Assembly: GCA_937925595.1 (NCBI GenBank) | Contig: CALALQ010000304.1 | Location: 1-64,000 of the forward strand | DNA length: 64,000 nt | Direction: 5' to 3' | From: an uncultured Demequina sp. | Lineage (GTDB): Bacteria; Actinomycetota; Actinomycetes; Actinomycetales; Demequinaceae | Part shown: positions 35,488 through 43,543 of the stretch, piece after piece | Position numbering within the stretch: the stretch's first letter is position 1 | Layout of the letters: the number at the start of each line of letters is the position of its first letter | Position numbers and translations under genes: made by a program | The notes under the pieces: model-generated | What the model was told of the DNA's origin: nothing | The model's database searches: none | What the model saw: only the letters and a program-made list of their open reading frames with translations

Positions 35488-36207
35488 GTGGCTCAGTCCC
35501 GCCCGGTGCGCACCGCGACCGTCCTTGCGACGTCGTGGCTCAACCCCTCGATGGTGCGCGTCGAACTGCGCGTCGAAGGCGGGCTTGGCGAGGGGCTGTT
35601 CGCCGACTCGTACGTGAAGCTGCTCTTCGACGGCGTGCCGCGCGCCTACACGGTGCGCCGCGCGGTGGGCGAGGACGTGTGGATCGACTTCGTTGTTCAC
35701 GGCGACGAGGGACTCGCTGGGCCCTGGGCGGCCGCGGCGGTTCCCGGCAACGCGATCGAGTTCGTTGGGCCTGGCGGCGCATGGTCGCCTCGCCCCGGCG
35801 CGGACCTCCATGTGTTCATTGGTGACGAGAGCGCTTTGCCGGCCATAGCGTCGGGCCTCGAGAGGCTTGGCGGGGCACCATCCGTGGTGTTCGCCGAGAT
35901 CGCCGGACCCGGCAATGAGTATCCGCTCGACGCCCAGGTGACGTGGGTGCACCGAGGTGACGCGCTGTATGGGTCGCGCCTTGTGGACGCGGTGCTGGCC
36001 GCTGGGGTGCCGGCAGGTGATCTTGAGGTGTTCCTCCACGGCAATGCGGAGATGGTGCGGCCCCTGCGCAGGTGGCTGCTGCGAGAGGTGGGGCTGCCGC
36101 GAGAGCACCTGTCAGCGTCGGGCTACTGGCGAGCGGGCCTGACGGATGAGGCCTGGCGAGCGACAAAGCGAGACTTCAACGCGGCAATGGAAGCGGAGAC
36201 GAGCTAG
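35488..36207 (+). CDS. Siderophore-interacting protein (ferric-siderophore reductase)
   Basis: 239 aa, usual length of the SIP family (ViuB-like). FAD site: RAYTVRRAV (RxYTxR). The NAD-binding half includes VFIGDESALPAIA and EVFLHGNAEM, and the end ASGYWRAGLTDE is the family's GYWR signature. It reduces ferric siderophores in the cytosol with flavin and releases iron. Starts with GTG. No iron-uptake genes are in the window. The motif at 35847 gives AIASG with a rare ATA codon. Confidence 0.93.
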   Translation: MAQSRPVRTATVLATSWLNPSMVRVELRVEGGLGEGLFADSYVKLLFDGVPRAYTVRRAVGEDVWIDFVVHGDEGLAGPWAAAAVPGNAIEFVGPGGAWSPRPGADLHVFIGDESALPAIASGLERLGGAPSVVFAEIAGPGNEYPLDAQVTWVHRGDALYGSRLVDAVLAAGVPAGDLEVFLHGNAEMVRPLRRWLLREVGLPREHLSASGYWRAGLTDEAWRATKRDFNAAMEAETS

Positions 36208-36341
36208 CCCCGCGCCCCGCCGCGCCCCGCCCCCGCCGCCGTCCCCCGCGGCCGTCCCCCGCGGTTTAGGCAAGTCACATGCACTGTTCGGGGACGCAAC
36301 CCCAAGTTTTAGGCAGCTCACTGGCACTCGCGGCGCAAGAC
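36208..36341. other. Intergenic C-rich tract with an imperfect direct repeat
   Basis: 36208-36265 is nearly pure C/G (CGCGCCCCGC repeats and two copies of GTCCCCCGCGG). Then two similar 22-23 base units follow (36264-36285, GTTTAGGCAAGTCACATGCA..., and 36306-36328, GTTTTAGGCAGCTCACTGGC...). No gene is seen. The first unit resembles the sequence inside the inverted repeat at 57764 (CAAGTCACA). Confidence 0.5.
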
Positions 36342-36677
36342 CTACACCTCTGCGAACGAGTCCACGGCCGCGAGTGCGGACTCCATGAACGTCTCTTCGC
36401 CAATCGTGTTCACCTTGAAGAACACGGCTCGGCTCCCGCCGGACGTCGTCAGCGCCACCTTGAGGTCGCTGCCCACCGCGAGGATCGCCACGTTCAGGGT
36501 GAGGCGATTGCCGCCCGAGACGCTGTAGCGCTCGTAGGTGCGCAGGATGAGCCGAGCGTCGCCCGTGCACAGCTCGTCCTGTGCCTCGATCGAGGCGGAG
36601 ATGCTCTCCGTGATGACGTTGTCCAAGTGGTTGGCGAGGCCATCGGCCGATCCGCTGAGTGTCCTGGTCTCGTACAT
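36342..36677 (-). CDS. Uncharacterised small protein (DUF6054-like)
   Basis: 111 aa cytosolic protein, starting MYETRTLSGSADGLANHLDN. The pattern of one N-terminal helix, a central beta-sheet (YERYSVSGGNRLTLNVAILA) and a C-terminal helix (FMESALAAVDSFAEV) recalls the DUF6054 group, but the assignment is tentative. The start was chosen at the Met with GGAGGGGG ten bases upstream. Divergent from an alcohol dehydrogenase gene with a 94-bp gap. Confidence 0.6.
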   Translation of the reverse strand: MYETRTLSGSADGLANHLDNVITESISASIEAQDELCTGDARLILRTYERYSVSGGNRLTLNVAILAVGSDLKVALTTSGGSRAVFFKVNTIGEETFMESALAAVDSFAEV

Positions 36678-36771
36678 ACCTATGCCCCCTCCATCGCGGT
36701 TGGCAGGAGCGTATCGGAACGCCGCCCCTGGGGTACTCGCTGGGCATGACGACATCTCGTGGAGCGCGGTC

Positions 36772-37974
36772 ATGCGCGCGCTGACGTGGCAAGGGCGCGA
36801 GGACGTGCGCGTCGAGACCGTTCCGGACCCCGTCATCAAGGAGCCCACGGACGCGATCATTCGCGTGACCTCCACGGCAATCTGCGGCAGCGACCTGCAC
36901 CTGTATTCGGTGCTGGGTGCCTACCTCTCGCCGGGCGACATCCTGGGCCACGAGGCCATGGGCGTCGTTGAGGAGGTGGGTGCGGAGGCCAGCCGTCTCA
37001 AGGTGGGCGACCGCGTCGTGGTGCCGTTCGGCATCGCGTGCGGCTCGTGCTTCATGTGCCGCTCCGGGCTTCAGTCGCAGTGCGAGACCACCCAGGTGCG
37101 CGAGGAGGGCAAGGGCGCCGCACTGTTCGGCTACACCAAGCTGTACGGCTCCGTAGCTGGCGGCCAGGCCGAATACCTGCGGGTTCCGCGGGCGGACGTG
37201 GGACCCATCGTCGTGCCTGACGACGGCTCTCCGGATGAGCGCTACCTTTACCTTTCCGATGTCCTGCCCACCGCCTGGCAGGCGGTCGAGTACGCGTCCG
37301 TCCCCACGGGTGGTTCCGTGGTGGTGCTGGGTCTTGGCCCCATCGGCCAGATGGCTGCGCGCATCGCTCGGCACCGGGGCGCGTCGGTTGTCATTGGAAT
37401 CGACTCTGTCCCCGAGCGACTCGAGATGGCAGCGCGTCACGGCATCGAGGTGATCGACACTCGCGGCGACGTGGACCTGCTCGACGCCGTGCGGTCCCGC
37501 ACCAACGGTCGCGGTGCGGCTGCGGTGATCGACGCGGTGGGCATGGAGGCGCACGGCTCGCCGCTCGCGCACGCCGCGCACCGGATGGTCAGCCGGCTCC
37601 CCTCTGCGATCGCGGAGCCGATCATCGAGCATGCCGCGATCGACCGCCTTGACGCTCTTCACACCGCAATCACCCTGGCCCGCCGCGGCGGCACGGTGTC
37701 CGTTGTCGGCGTCTACGGCGGCGCCCTGGACCCGATGCCCATGATGGAGATCTTCGACAAGCAGCTCACCCTGCGCTTTGGCCAGGCGAACGTGCTGCGG
37801 TGGGTTCCTGAGCTCACGTGGCTCGTGAGCCGCCGCGACGATCCCCTGGGAGTCATGGATCTGCGCACGCACCGCCTCCCCCTCGAGAGCGCGCCCGGGG
37901 CCTACGAGATGTTCCAACGCAAAGAGGACGGCTGCATCAAGGTCGTGCTCGATCCTTGGGAGGCTGCGGCATGA
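36772..37974 (+). CDS. Zinc-dependent alcohol dehydrogenase
   Basis: 400 aa medium-chain dehydrogenase of the formaldehyde-dehydrogenase-like/tdh group. Catalytic zinc ligands are in STAICGSDLHLY and GHEAMGVVEE; the structural-zinc region has only part of the usual Cys set (ACGSCFMCRSGLQSQCETT). The NAD loop is VVVLGLGPIGQMAAR. Substrate unknown. The ATG at 36772 matches the family N-terminus MRALTWQG. It overlaps the next gene by four bases (ATGA). Confidence 0.92.
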   Translation: MRALTWQGREDVRVETVPDPVIKEPTDAIIRVTSTAICGSDLHLYSVLGAYLSPGDILGHEAMGVVEEVGAEASRLKVGDRVVVPFGIACGSCFMCRSGLQSQCETTQVREEGKGAALFGYTKLYGSVAGGQAEYLRVPRADVGPIVVPDDGSPDERYLYLSDVLPTAWQAVEYASVPTGGSVVVLGLGPIGQMAARIARHRGASVVIGIDSVPERLEMAARHGIEVIDTRGDVDLLDAVRSRTNGRGAAAVIDAVGMEAHGSPLAHAAHRMVSRLPSAIAEPIIEHAAIDRLDALHTAITLARRGGTVSVVGVYGGALDPMPMMEIFDKQLTLRFGQANVLRWVPELTWLVSRRDDPLGVMDLRTHRLPLESAPGAYEMFQRKEDGCIKVVLDPWEAAA

Positions 37975-39044
37975 AGCTGGTGATCATCGGCGCGAGCGGC
38001 AACGTTGGCACTGCGCTGCTGAAAGCAATCGGCGAGTCGAGCGACATCACGGATGTCAGGGCCGTCGCCCGGCGCGTCCCTCGCGGCAACGCAGCGCCTC
38101 CGTATGACATCCCCTGGTGGCGGGCCATCGACGTCGGCGCGGTAGGGGCCGACGCTGTGGTTGCCGACCTCGCCCAGGTCATGGAGGGCGCGGACGTCGT
38201 CATTCAGCTCGCGTGGATCATTCAGCCCAACCACAACCGCGAAATGCTGCGCCGGGTGAACGTGCACGGCACGTCGCGGGTACTCGCGGCCGCGCGGGCG
38301 GCGGGGGTGCCGCACCTGGTTGTTGCGTCCTCGGTGAGCGCCTACTCGCGAACTGAGGACGATCGGCCGCGCGATGAGACGTGGCCCACCGGCGGGATCT
38401 CCTCAAGCGAGTACTCGGTGGACAAGGCCGCTGTCGAGCGCATGCTCGACGACCATGAGCGCAACTTCCCTCAACTTCTCATCACCCGGCTGCGGCCGGC
38501 GTTGATCTTCCAGCGCGCCGTTGGCGCGCAAGTGATGCGCAACTTCATGGCGCCGCTCATTCCCAGGTCTGCTTTCAGTGGCAACCTGCCGCTCGTGCCG
38601 CTTCCCGGTGGCGCCAAGATCCAGGCGGTTCATGCCGACGACGTGGCGCAGGCCTACCTCGCCGCAGTGCGCAATCCCGTGGGTGGCGCGTTCAACATCG
38701 CGGCGGATGACGTTCTTGATGGGGACGCGCTGGCCCGGCTCCTGGATCACGGTCGCTCGCTGTCCGTTCCGCCGCGCGTCATGCGCGCACTCCTGTGGGC
38801 AGCGTGGCAGGCGCGCATCATGGCGGCGAGCCCAGGCTGGATGGATCTCGCGGACATGTCGCCGCTGATGCACACGGACAAGGCGCAGGCCGTGCTCGGC
38901 TGGTCGCCGCAGCGCTCCGCCTACGACACCCTCGCCGAATTGCTCGACGGTATGGCCAACGGGATCGGCGCACCCAGCCCTCCGCTGAGGCCGCGTGGGT
39001 ACTCGGCCCGCAACAGCGTCGGCGTGGCTGGCGCCGCCGCTTAG
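37971..39044 (+). CDS. NAD-dependent epimerase/dehydratase family protein
   Basis: 357 aa extended SDR. The cofactor loop is IIGASGNVGTALL at the N-terminus; the active site is seen as VVASSVSAYS and EYSVDKAAVE (YxxxK), and the C-terminal half has VHADDVAQAYLAAV. It is longer than GalE-type enzymes because of an Ala/Pro-rich tail. Substrate unknown. It starts on the stop of the alcohol dehydrogenase (ATGA), so the pair probably acts on one pathway. Confidence 0.9.
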   Translation: MKLVIIGASGNVGTALLKAIGESSDITDVRAVARRVPRGNAAPPYDIPWWRAIDVGAVGADAVVADLAQVMEGADVVIQLAWIIQPNHNREMLRRVNVHGTSRVLAAARAAGVPHLVVASSVSAYSRTEDDRPRDETWPTGGISSSEYSVDKAAVERMLDDHERNFPQLLITRLRPALIFQRAVGAQVMRNFMAPLIPRSAFSGNLPLVPLPGGAKIQAVHADDVAQAYLAAVRNPVGGAFNIAADDVLDGDALARLLDHGRSLSVPPRVMRALLWAAWQARIMAASPGWMDLADMSPLMHTDKAQAVLGWSPQRSAYDTLAELLDGMANGIGAPSPPLRPRGYSARNSVGVAGAAA

Positions 39045-39052
39045 GTGGGAGG

Positions 39053-39400
39053 CTAGAGACCCAGGTAGAGGCGGATCGCGTTATCTATCGCATTGCTGAC
39101 CGGGGGCGGCACCGCGCCGATGCGTTCAACGAGGCGAGTGACGGAGATTGTCCGAATCTGCTCCGCTTGGGCTTTGGACGCGGTTGGCAGGCCGCCGGTT
39201 CCGGCAGGCAGCAGCACTTGAAACGGGTAGACATTGGTTGTGTTCGTGGTTACCGGCACCACCGTGACCATGCCGTTTGCGCGAGTCATCGCGGCCTTGA
39301 CCAGCGCGTCGCGTCCCACGATCACCGCTGGCCGGCGCTTCGCCGCCTCGGAGCCCCGGACGGGGTCAAGGTCGACCCACCATACGTCGCCGCGGCTCAC
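39053..39400 (-). CDS. MazF-like mRNA interferase toxin
   Basis: 115 aa toxin of the PemK/MazF family, which cleaves mRNA. N-terminal RGDVWWVDLDPVRGSEAAKR with RRPAVIVGRD is the family signature, and VVPVTTNTTNVYPFQVLLP follows. Start is GTG, which overlaps the antitoxin stop (GTGA at 39397-39400), the usual coupling in such pairs. It is convergent with the epimerase gene. Confidence 0.92.
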   Translation of the reverse strand: MSRGDVWWVDLDPVRGSEAAKRRPAVIVGRDALVKAAMTRANGMVTVVPVTTNTTNVYPFQVLLPAGTGGLPTASKAQAEQIRTISVTRLVERIGAVPPPVSNAIDNAIRLYLGL

Positions 39401-39627
39401 AAGCCGTCGCCGACGGTCGAGTCCCACAGCGCGGCATCCTCGGAGTCTTGCTCATCGAAGGCCGCGAGGAGCTGCTGCGCGAGTCGCGTCTCAAGAGCGG
39501 ATCCGCGCATGTGTTCGATCGCGAGATGGATTGCTCCCGAACGTCCCGTGGCGAACCCCTGTTGGACGAGCGAGTCGAGCACCGCGAGGTCCTGCTCTGG
39601 AAGGCTGACGCTGATCTTGAAGGTCAT
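39397..39627 (-). CDS. Ribbon-helix-helix antitoxin of the MazF-like toxin
   Basis: 76 aa. N-terminal KISVSLPEQDLAVLDSLVQQ is a ribbon-helix-helix DNA-binding domain, followed by an acidic C-terminal half (FDEQDSEDAALWDSTVGDGL) that should wrap the toxin. It precedes the toxin, and a perfect 7+2+7 palindrome lies eight bases upstream of the start, as expected for autorepression. Confidence 0.9.
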   Translation of the reverse strand: MTFKISVSLPEQDLAVLDSLVQQGFATGRSGAIHLAIEHMRGSALETRLAQQLLAAFDEQDSEDAALWDSTVGDGL

Positions 39628-39634
39628 CCTTCGA

Positions 39635-39650
39635 TGCTACCCCGGTAGCA
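39635..39650. promoter_or_regulatory. Operator of the toxin-antitoxin pair
   Basis: TGCTACCCCGGTAGCA: perfect arms TGCTACC and GGTAGCA with two bases between, just upstream of the antitoxin ATG. Fits a ribbon-helix-helix autorepression site. Confidence 0.7.
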
Positions 39651-39678
39651 CCGGGTCCGGAAGGGCGTGTGGAAAGGG

Positions 39679-40506
39679 CTAGGGGCACCGCTCAAAGACG
39701 TAATCGGCCAACGCTGGGGTCACCAGATCTATGTCCCTGCGCACCGATTGGGGCGGCAGGGCGCCAGCGGCGCACAGCGACGCGTAGTCCTCGGCGGAGC
39801 CGTACTCGATGTCGAGCACGATGGCGTAAACCGCCTGGTAGACATCGCATTCTCGGTACTGGCCGCACTCCTCGGTGACCGCGAAGTCGAAGCCCGCCGC
39901 CGCTCCCTGCGTTACCAACTCTGCCGAGTTCTTCTGGGCGGTGGCGAGCCCTGCCGCGTGAGCGTCGGCGATGTAGAGGGCGGCGAGGGCGAGGTTGTCC
40001 GCAGCCGTGAGCGCGCCGCCGGAGCGCGTGAACGAGTCGAGGTTGTCGAACTCGACGGCGTCAAAGCCTGCCGCCGCGCAACCGTCGATCCGCACGCGCA
40101 TCGCGGCGGCGATCGCCTCGCGGTTGGTGGGCGTGGAGGTGTCGAGGAGGAACTCGTCTGGCCAGCCGGGGTCGGCGACCGGGCCGTTGGCGTCCTCGAG
40201 GAGCAAGCCAGCCCAAGCCTCGGCCTCCCCCGGTTGGGACTGGAAGCCGTTGAGGTAGCACATGTTGTACAGCCCTGGCGCGGGGGTTTCTGTGCTGTCG
40301 CGAGCGACGATCGCGGTGCCCGCGGGCGGCTCGTAGGCGCCGCCCAGCTGATAGTCGAAGCCGCCGGTTGGTGGCAGGGCGATGGCCGCGCTCGCGGTGC
40401 CCGACGCCGTGGGCGAGGGGGTTGGCGACGGCTCGCTTGTAACGGGTTGCGGAGTGCAGCCAGCGGCGACTACCGCGAGTCCGAGTACCGCGAGGACAAC
40501 GCGCAT
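39679..40506 (-). CDS. GH114-like lipoprotein (endo-alpha-1,4-polygalactosaminidase family)
   Basis: 275 aa exported lipoprotein: lipobox VVAAGC with Cys at about residue 17, then a Pro/Thr/Ser linker. The catalytic barrel matches GH114: FDYQLGGAYEPPAG, ARDSTETPAPGLYNMCYLNG, GFDAVEFDNLDSF and FAVTEECGQY, with acidic residues at the strand ends. The family cleaves alpha-1,4-galactosaminan-type exopolymers, so it may remodel the cell's own or a competitor's matrix. It is third in a run of three lipoprotein genes, 22 bases after the second. Confidence 0.85.
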   Translation of the reverse strand: MRVVLAVLGLAVVAAGCTPQPVTSEPSPTPSPTASGTASAAIALPPTGGFDYQLGGAYEPPAGTAIVARDSTETPAPGLYNMCYLNGFQSQPGEAEAWAGLLLEDANGPVADPGWPDEFLLDTSTPTNREAIAAAMRVRIDGCAAAGFDAVEFDNLDSFTRSGGALTAADNLALAALYIADAHAAGLATAQKNSAELVTQGAAAGFDFAVTEECGQYRECDVYQAVYAIVLDIEYGSAEDYASLCAAGALPPQSVRRDIDLVTPALADYVFERCP

Positions 40507-40528
40507 GAGTCAAGTGTGGTGCGTGCGC

Positions 40529-40930
40529 CTAGCCGGTGACGTCCACGGTGCCGAGCTGGGCGTCGCCGTAGAGCACGGTGAGGGTGCCGGTAGCGCCGTC
40601 CGGAATGAGTATCTCCGCTGTTGCCTCGCCCGTGTCGCTGACCTCCGCCAACGCAACTGCGATGGGCTCTGCGCTGCCCTCGGCCACGAGTTCGAACCGG
40701 ACGCCGTCTCCGGGGGCGTTCGGGCCTTCGCCCTGGTCGTTGCAGGTGGTGAAGATGTTGCTCACGCTGATCTCGAGCGTGCTGCCCGCCTGCGCGGTAG
40801 GTGGGATGTCCGCCTCAGGCGCGGCACAGGCCGCCTCACCGCCTTGGCACCCAGCCACTGCAATGACGACGCCGGCGACGACTGCTGCTCGCAGCGTCGG
40901 GCCTATCAACCGCTGGTGAGGGCGTCGCAT
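40529..40930 (-). CDS. Small lipoprotein, uncharacterised
   Basis: 133 aa. Lipobox IAVAGC with Cys at about residue 28, then a mature domain of about 105 residues with a beta-sandwich pattern (GSTLEISVSNIFTTC, GVRFELVAEG, GTLTVLYGDAQLGTVDVTG) and four Cys that could form disulfides. No family recognised. The start codon lies 25 bases inside the upstream gene, so the two overlap. Probably cotranscribed with the GH114-like gene. Confidence 0.75.
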   Translation of the reverse strand: MRRPHQRLIGPTLRAAVVAGVVIAVAGCQGGEAACAAPEADIPPTAQAGSTLEISVSNIFTTCNDQGEGPNAPGDGVRFELVAEGSAEPIAVALAEVSDTGEATAEILIPDGATGTLTVLYGDAQLGTVDVTG

Positions 40931-41385
40931 AGGGGAGTGTCCTCTCGCACCTCGCCAGCGACTGCGCACAGGCTCGCGTCGATGATCACCGTGACGGACG
41001 GCGACCATGCCTCGGCGACCGGGACCACGTAGGTCTCGACGTCGGCGATCAGCTGCGCGTTGGTGGGATCGCCCTTGATGCGGACGGTGATGGCGTCGGT
41101 GACGGGATCGTGGTCAACGCCGTAGACAAGGATCTTCTTGACCGCTGCAGCGAGCGTGATGCGGCGCTCGCTCGTGGTCTCCCACTCCTCGTCGGTGAGG
41201 GCGTCGGGGCGGGAGCCGCCTTGGTAGATCTTCTCGAACGGAGGAGGCTGATCGGGGAGGCGCGGGGCGGGGAGGGAGCCGGGCGTCTCGGCGAGGAACT
41301 CGCGGACTGCGCCGCAGCCCGACATGAGACCCGCTGCGAGCGCGAGGCCGAGTGTTGCCGTGATGGTCTTGCCGAGTCGAGACAT
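40906..41385 (-). CDS. Lipoprotein, uncharacterised
   Basis: 159 aa. Lipobox LMSGC with Cys at about residue 24, preceded by a basic N-terminus. The mature part has an EEWETTSERRITLAAAVKKI helix and a beta-rich end with two Cys (DASLCAVAGEVREDTPLC). Not recognised. Start MSRLGKTIT is fixed by GGGAGGGG upstream; the longer frame has no signal. First gene of the three-lipoprotein unit. Confidence 0.75.
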   Translation of the reverse strand: MSRLGKTITATLGLALAAGLMSGCGAVREFLAETPGSLPAPRLPDQPPPFEKIYQGGSRPDALTDEEWETTSERRITLAAAVKKILVYGVDHDPVTDAITVRIKGDPTNAQLIADVETYVVPVAEAWSPSVTVIIDASLCAVAGEVREDTPLCDALTSG

Positions 41386-41529
41386 GTGCCCCTCCCTTGG
41401 TGAGCGCCGCATGGCGTCACTTTGAGTCTATTGAGGCACTCGGTTGCGCGCGCGGGTTCCACCGCTGGTCCCGTGTCCGCCGCGGGTGAGACGATTCCCC
41501 TACGGGCGCGTGAGGACAGGAGGTGCGCA

Positions 41530-42723
41530 GTGCGGGGCGAGGCGACGGTGCTCCACGCCGACCTTGACGCGTTCTACGCCTCCGTTGAGCAGCGCGACAA
41601 CCCTGCCTTGCGCGGCCGTCCGGTCATCGTTGGCGGCGGGGTCGTGGCCGCCGCAAGCTACGAGGCAAAGGTGCGCGGCGTGCGCACCGCGACTGGGCTG
41701 AAGGCCGCGCTCGCGGCCTGCCCCGAGGCCATCGTGGTCCCTCCCCGCATGGACGCCTACGCCGCGGCGAGCCGCGAGGTGTTCGCGATCTTCCGCGACA
41801 CCACGCCGCACGTTGAGGGCCTGTCGATCGACGAAGCCTTCCTCGAGGTGGGCGGCCTGCGCCGCATCGCGGGCACACCCGAGCAGATTGCCGTGCGGCT
41901 CAAGCAGCGCGTACGCGAGGAAGTCGGCCTCGCGATCTCCATTGGCGTGGCGCGCACCAAGTTCTTGGCGAAGGTCGCGAGCGCGGTGAGCAAGCCGGAC
42001 GGGCTTCTCATCGTGGAGCCCGACCGCGAGGAGGAGTTCCTCCATCCGCTTCCCGTTGAGCGGCTGTGGGGAGTGGGGCGCGTCACCGCGGAGAAACTCC
42101 GCTCGCGAGGCATTCACACGGTGGGGCAGCTCGCGGAGCTCGAGGCCGCGACCGCCGAGCAGATGCTCGGCAAGGCCGCCGGCGCCCACCTCCACGCGCT
42201 GTCGCGGCTGCGCGATCCGCGGCCCGTCGAGACCGCGAAGCGGCACAGTTCCATCGGCTCCCAACGCGCGCTCGGCAACCGCACCCGCACCTTCGCGGAG
42301 CTCGAACTGATCCTTACTCAGCTCGTTGACGGCCTCGCCAAGCGCCTTCGCGATCGCGGCTCCTCCTGCAGCACCGTGGTGCTGCGCCTGCGCTACGGCG
42401 ACTACACCAAGGCCACACGCAACCGCACCCTCGCCGCTCCCACAGACCGCACCGAGGTCCTGCTCGGTGCCGCACAGGGATTGCTTGAGGGTGCCGCCCA
42501 GCAGATCGCGGACCGCGGCGTCACCCTTGTCGGCGTCTCCTTTGCACAGCTTGGAACGGCCGACGCTGTTCAGCCTGAGCTTCCGATCTGGCACGACGGC
42601 GCGCGGCTAGATACGGCCCTCGACGCCGTGCGCGACAAGTTCGGTTCTGCGGCGGTCACCCGGGCGGCGCTCATGGGCCGCGACCCGGGATGGTCTACGC
42701 CACGCCTGCCTGATCACGACTAG
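41530..42723 (+). CDS. dinB: DNA polymerase IV
   Basis: 397 aa Y-family translesion polymerase. N-terminal LHADLDAFYASVEQ holds the first catalytic Asp, and SIDEAFLEV the Asp-Glu pair. The helix-hairpin-helix is VGRVTAEKLRSRGIHTVGQL. The C-terminal tail includes QPELPIW, a likely clamp-binding motif. Start: GTG at 41530 with AGGAGG six bases before. Its stop overlaps the surE stop on the other strand (CTAG). Confidence 0.96.
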   Translation: MRGEATVLHADLDAFYASVEQRDNPALRGRPVIVGGGVVAAASYEAKVRGVRTATGLKAALAACPEAIVVPPRMDAYAAASREVFAIFRDTTPHVEGLSIDEAFLEVGGLRRIAGTPEQIAVRLKQRVREEVGLAISIGVARTKFLAKVASAVSKPDGLLIVEPDREEEFLHPLPVERLWGVGRVTAEKLRSRGIHTVGQLAELEAATAEQMLGKAAGAHLHALSRLRDPRPVETAKRHSSIGSQRALGNRTRTFAELELILTQLVDGLAKRLRDRGSSCSTVVLRLRYGDYTKATRNRTLAAPTDRTEVLLGAAQGLLEGAAQQIADRGVTLVGVSFAQLGTADAVQPELPIWHDGARLDTALDAVRDKFGSAAVTRAALMGRDPGWSTPRLPDHD

Positions 42724-43541
42724 TCCTCGAGCCGCGACATCACCGTGCCAGCGGAGATCGCGAGCGAAGCGTCGGCCTGGCCCGCCAGTTCAACACGCGG
42801 CAGCTCCAACCCTGCATGATCCGCGACGGGTGCCCGCACTACCGTCCACGTCGCCCAGCCTCTGCTCAGCAAGTGGTGGTCAGCGTCGGGCTCCTCACCT
42901 GGCTCCACCAGGGCGTAGGTGAGGTCCACGAACCCCACGCCCTCCTCCTTGACCCGGGCCTGGACCGCACCAAAGCTCGCGAGCCCAGCCGAGCGGATGC
43001 CCCGCAAGTTCTCGAGCGGAGTGTCAGGCACGTTGACGTTGAGCACCCTGTCGCCAATGTCGGTCACGGTGAGCCACGCCACCGCGTGATCGATGACCTC
43101 GCGAGTGGTGTCCCAGTGCTGAGGGTTGGCCGACGCTATGGAGACAGCCATCGACCTCACCCCGTGCGTCGCCGCAGAGAGCGCTGCACCTACCGTCCCC
43201 GAATGCAACACCGCGCGCCCGGTGTTGGCGCCGATGTTCACGCCGGAAAGCAGCATGTCGGGCGTGAACCCGAAGGCTCCGGAGGCGGCGACGAAGCCGA
43301 TGAGTCCTGGCGCGGCTTTGACGCCGAACGCTCGCACGGACGTGTCGAGTCCCGGTGGTCGTGCGTCGATGAACACGAGGTGGCCGTCGTCCTCATGCGC
43401 CATGAGTGAGGCGCTCGCTCCCGAGTACTGGTGATCGGGCGCGACCACGGTCACCTCGTGACCGGCGTCGAGAGCTGCGTGGGCGAGCACCGTCAGTCCG
43501 GGCGACTCGATGCCGTCGTCGTTGGTGACGAGCACCTGCAC
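42720..43541 (-). CDS. surE: 5'/3'-nucleotidase SurE
   Basis: 273 aa metal-dependent phosphatase acting on nucleoside monophosphates. The SurE signature is at the N-terminus (MQVLVTNDDGIESPGL, metal ligands NDDG), with VVAPDHQYSGASASL and LSGVNIGANTGRAVLHSGTV completing the active site. Two bases separate it from the upstream PfkB gene, so they share a transcript. Confidence 0.95.
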   Translation of the reverse strand: MQVLVTNDDGIESPGLTVLAHAALDAGHEVTVVAPDHQYSGASASLMAHEDDGHLVFIDARPPGLDTSVRAFGVKAAPGLIGFVAASGAFGFTPDMLLSGVNIGANTGRAVLHSGTVGAALSAATHGVRSMAVSIASANPQHWDTTREVIDHAVAWLTVTDIGDRVLNVNVPDTPLENLRGIRSAGLASFGAVQARVKEEGVGFVDLTYALVEPGEEPDADHHLLSRGWATWTVVRAPVADHAGLELPRVELAGQADASLAISAGTVMSRLED

Positions 43542-43543
43542 GG

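Noticed and set aside
36538..36771. Longer N-terminus for the alcohol dehydrogenase
   Set aside because: The extra residues overlap the divergent gene and its promoter; the family begins at MRALTW.
41422..41529. Longer N-terminus for DNA polymerase IV
   Set aside because: The catalytic domain normally begins just before the first Asp motif, and AGGAGG sits before the GTG at 41530.
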